Source of the DNA: CBDCUW01 sp965222745 | Lineage (GTDB): Bacteria > Planctomycetota > Planctomycetia > Pirellulales > Pirellulaceae | Direction: 5' to 3' | Assembly (NCBI GenBank): GCA_965222745.1 | Contig: CBDCUW010000002.1 | Span: forward strand, 248,001 to 312,000 | DNA length: 64,000 nt | Part shown: positions 62,728 through 64,000 of the stretch, piece after piece | Position numbering within the stretch: position 1 is the first letter of the stretch | Layout of the letters: every line of letters starts with the position of its first letter | Notes under the pieces: generated by a model | Told to the model about the DNA's origin: nothing | The model's input: the letters and a program-made list of their open reading frames with translations, nothing else | Databases searched by the model: none | Translations under genes and position numbers: made by a program

Positions 62728-64000
62728 GCCAACGCCTCCTCCGGTTTATTACGTGACGGCGAGCCAGCGGCCACCATCGCCTCAATGAGATTCGTCATAT
62801 CGTCGCGGCCTTTCACCACAATGGAGTGGTAATGACCGTTCAAACGAGCCAGTTCGCGGGAGTTGAGAGTCTTGACGGTCATGACCACCACGGGAATGGA
62901 CCGCCAATGCGGGTCTTCCTGCAGTCGTTCCAGCAACTCGAACCCATCCATCTCGGGCATCATCAGATCAAGAGCAATCAATGTCGGCGTCCACTCCGCT
63001 AACCGCGCCAGCGCTTGCCGGCCGTTGGCGGCAGTTTGAAATTCGAGGCCGTGCTCTTGCAGCGACTGGGTAATCAACTGGGTGCTATCGGGGTCATCGT
63101 CCACCACCAACACGCCGTCGATGTGCTCGCCCCGCGCCGTTCGGGCGGCGGCCAGCAAGGAGTTGGAATCAATGGGCTTGGCAACGTAGGCGGACGCCCC
63201 TTGGAGCAGCCAGTTTTTCTCCTCGTCAGCCGCGGAAGCAACGAGGATGGGTGTTGGAGCGAGCGGCTCGTGATCGCGCAACGCTTGCATCAATTCGTAG
63301 CCGTTTTTACCGGGCACATCGATATCCAGGCAGATCAAGTCCGGACGAGTTGTTTGTGCCAGCTTGAGACCGTCCTCGACGCCTGCTGCCGTGAAAACGG
63401 TGTACCCGGCCCTTTCAAAAATGAGCCGCAACAGATCTCTCGTCGACGGTTCCTCATCGACACAGAGCACTCGCGTTCCGCTAAAGCCGATTGCCTGCGA
63501 ATCATGCTCGGCAGCGTCCGCCGGGCGGTCTGAGACTGTCGATGCGTCTGACACCACCAGCGGCAGCAGCAGGGTGAAGGTGCTGCCTCTGTCGACCCCG
63601 CTCTCGACCTCGATTCGGCCGCCGTGCATGCGCGCGTACTGGGCGGTGATGTACAACCCCAGGCCGGTGCCACCCACGGGGCGATCAAACTTGTTGTCGA
63701 GCTGCGAAAATTGTTTGAACAGCCGTGCGCGGTCCTCATCCTTGATGCCCACCCCCGAATCCTTCACTCTGACCTGGGCCACCGATCCCAACTGGGAATC
63801 TTCGTATTGGTTCACCATCACCGTCACGGTCCCCTGTTCGGTGTATTTGATGCCGTTGGAAACCAGATTGGTGAGCATTTGGATGATTTTGCCGCGATCG
63901 GCATCGATCATCAGGTTTTGTTGGGGCAAGTCGAGCGTCAGTTTGACGGGCTTGTTGTCGGTCAAGGCGGACGTCTGGTCCGCCACGTCCTGAACGGCGT
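62724..64000 (-). CDS. Hybrid histidine kinase with two C-terminal REC domains (partial, 5' end off window)
   Basis: The frame is open to the window edge, so the N-terminus is missing; a GTG at 63986 is inside the domain. The visible part starts in HATPase (NLVSNGIKYTEQG, DSGVGIKDEDRARLF, GTGLGLYITAQYARMHGG). Two REC domains follow: VLCVDEEPSTRD with DLICLDIDVPGKNG, and VLVVDDDPDSTQ with LIALDLMMPEMDG. It heads the minus-strand phosphorelay operon seen here. Confidence 0.92.
   Translation of the reverse strand, partial: AVQDVADQTSALTDNKPVKLTLDLPQQNLMIDADRGKIIQMLTNLVSNGIKYTEQGTVTVMVNQYEDSQLGSVAQVRVKDSGVGIKDEDRARLFKQFSQLDNKFDRPVGGTGLGLYITAQYARMHGGRIEVESGVDRGSTFTLLLPLVVSDASTVSDRPADAAEHDSQAIGFSGTRVLCVDEEPSTRDLLRLIFERAGYTVFTAAGVEDGLKLAQTTRPDLICLDIDVPGKNGYELMQALRDHEPLAPTPILVASAADEEKNWLLQGASAYVAKPIDSNSLLAAARTARGEHIDGVLVVDDDPDSTQLITQSLQEHGLEFQTAANGRQALARLAEWTPTLIALDLMMPEMDGFELLERLQEDPHWRSIPVVVMTVKTLNSRELARLNGHYHSIVVKGRDDMTNLIEAMVAAGSPSRNKPEEALA

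Overview
The window reads as a chromosomal segment of a planctomycete, probably Pirellulaceae/Rhodopirellula-like. The evidence is a PSCyt/DUF1549/DUF1553 cytochrome protein, four sulfatase genes (one decayed), a YTV-repeat cell-wall-type protein, BlaI/M56 pairs, FG-GAP/PQQ secreted proteins, many orphan REC-domain proteins and families of modular intergenic hairpin repeats. No prophage, CRISPR array or rRNA was seen.

Layout. 1-13 kb: the partial cytochrome protein, two small cupins, a DinB/PPOX/methyltransferase run, two tandem sulfatases, NAD kinase, a secreted protein and a voltage-sensor channel with a non-canonical filter. 13-23 kb: a zinc metalloprotease with a charged insert, glyA, a response regulator, an EF-G paralogue and a PAS-GAF-REC protein whose 3' end is amplified as 23-bp tandem repeats. 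23-36 kb: the YTV protein, enoyl-CoA hydratase, a sulfatase, rplU, a Ser/Thr kinase, an FKBP isomerase, a Thr/Ser dehydratase, and a BlaI repressor with an M56 peptidase-WD40 fusion behind paired operators. 36-41 kb: a decayed sulfatase and two divergent agarase-like hydrolases.

40.8-45.7 kb is the most interesting part. On the minus strand, in transcription order, it holds tRNA-Phe-, tRNA-Ile- and tRNA-Arg-like genes, a slipin (SPFH) gene, a 75-aa gene, tRNA-Cys, a possible second Y RNA interrupted by a repeat element, a 121-aa gene with a structured leader, a circularly permuted tRNA-like RNA that fits a YrlA-type Y RNA, and a Ro60/TROVE protein. The tRNA genes are atypical. Three of the four, and the Y RNA, carry CTG where a CCA end would be encoded. 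The locus is bordered by an IS66-family element with 14-bp inverted repeats and an 8-bp target duplication. I infer an RNA-quality-control or stress-RNA module: Ro and Y RNA gate substrates, the tRNA-like RNAs are clients, decoys or replacements, and slipin scaffolds.

47-64 kb: secreted DUF1961 and FG-GAP/PQQ proteins, a large unrecognised secreted protein, a MarR regulator with a nested operator controlling a PLP decarboxylase, decayed cytochrome/DUF1080 fragments, and a long minus-strand run of response regulators and hybrid kinases, including a REC-CpaE fusion, that leaves the right end of the window.
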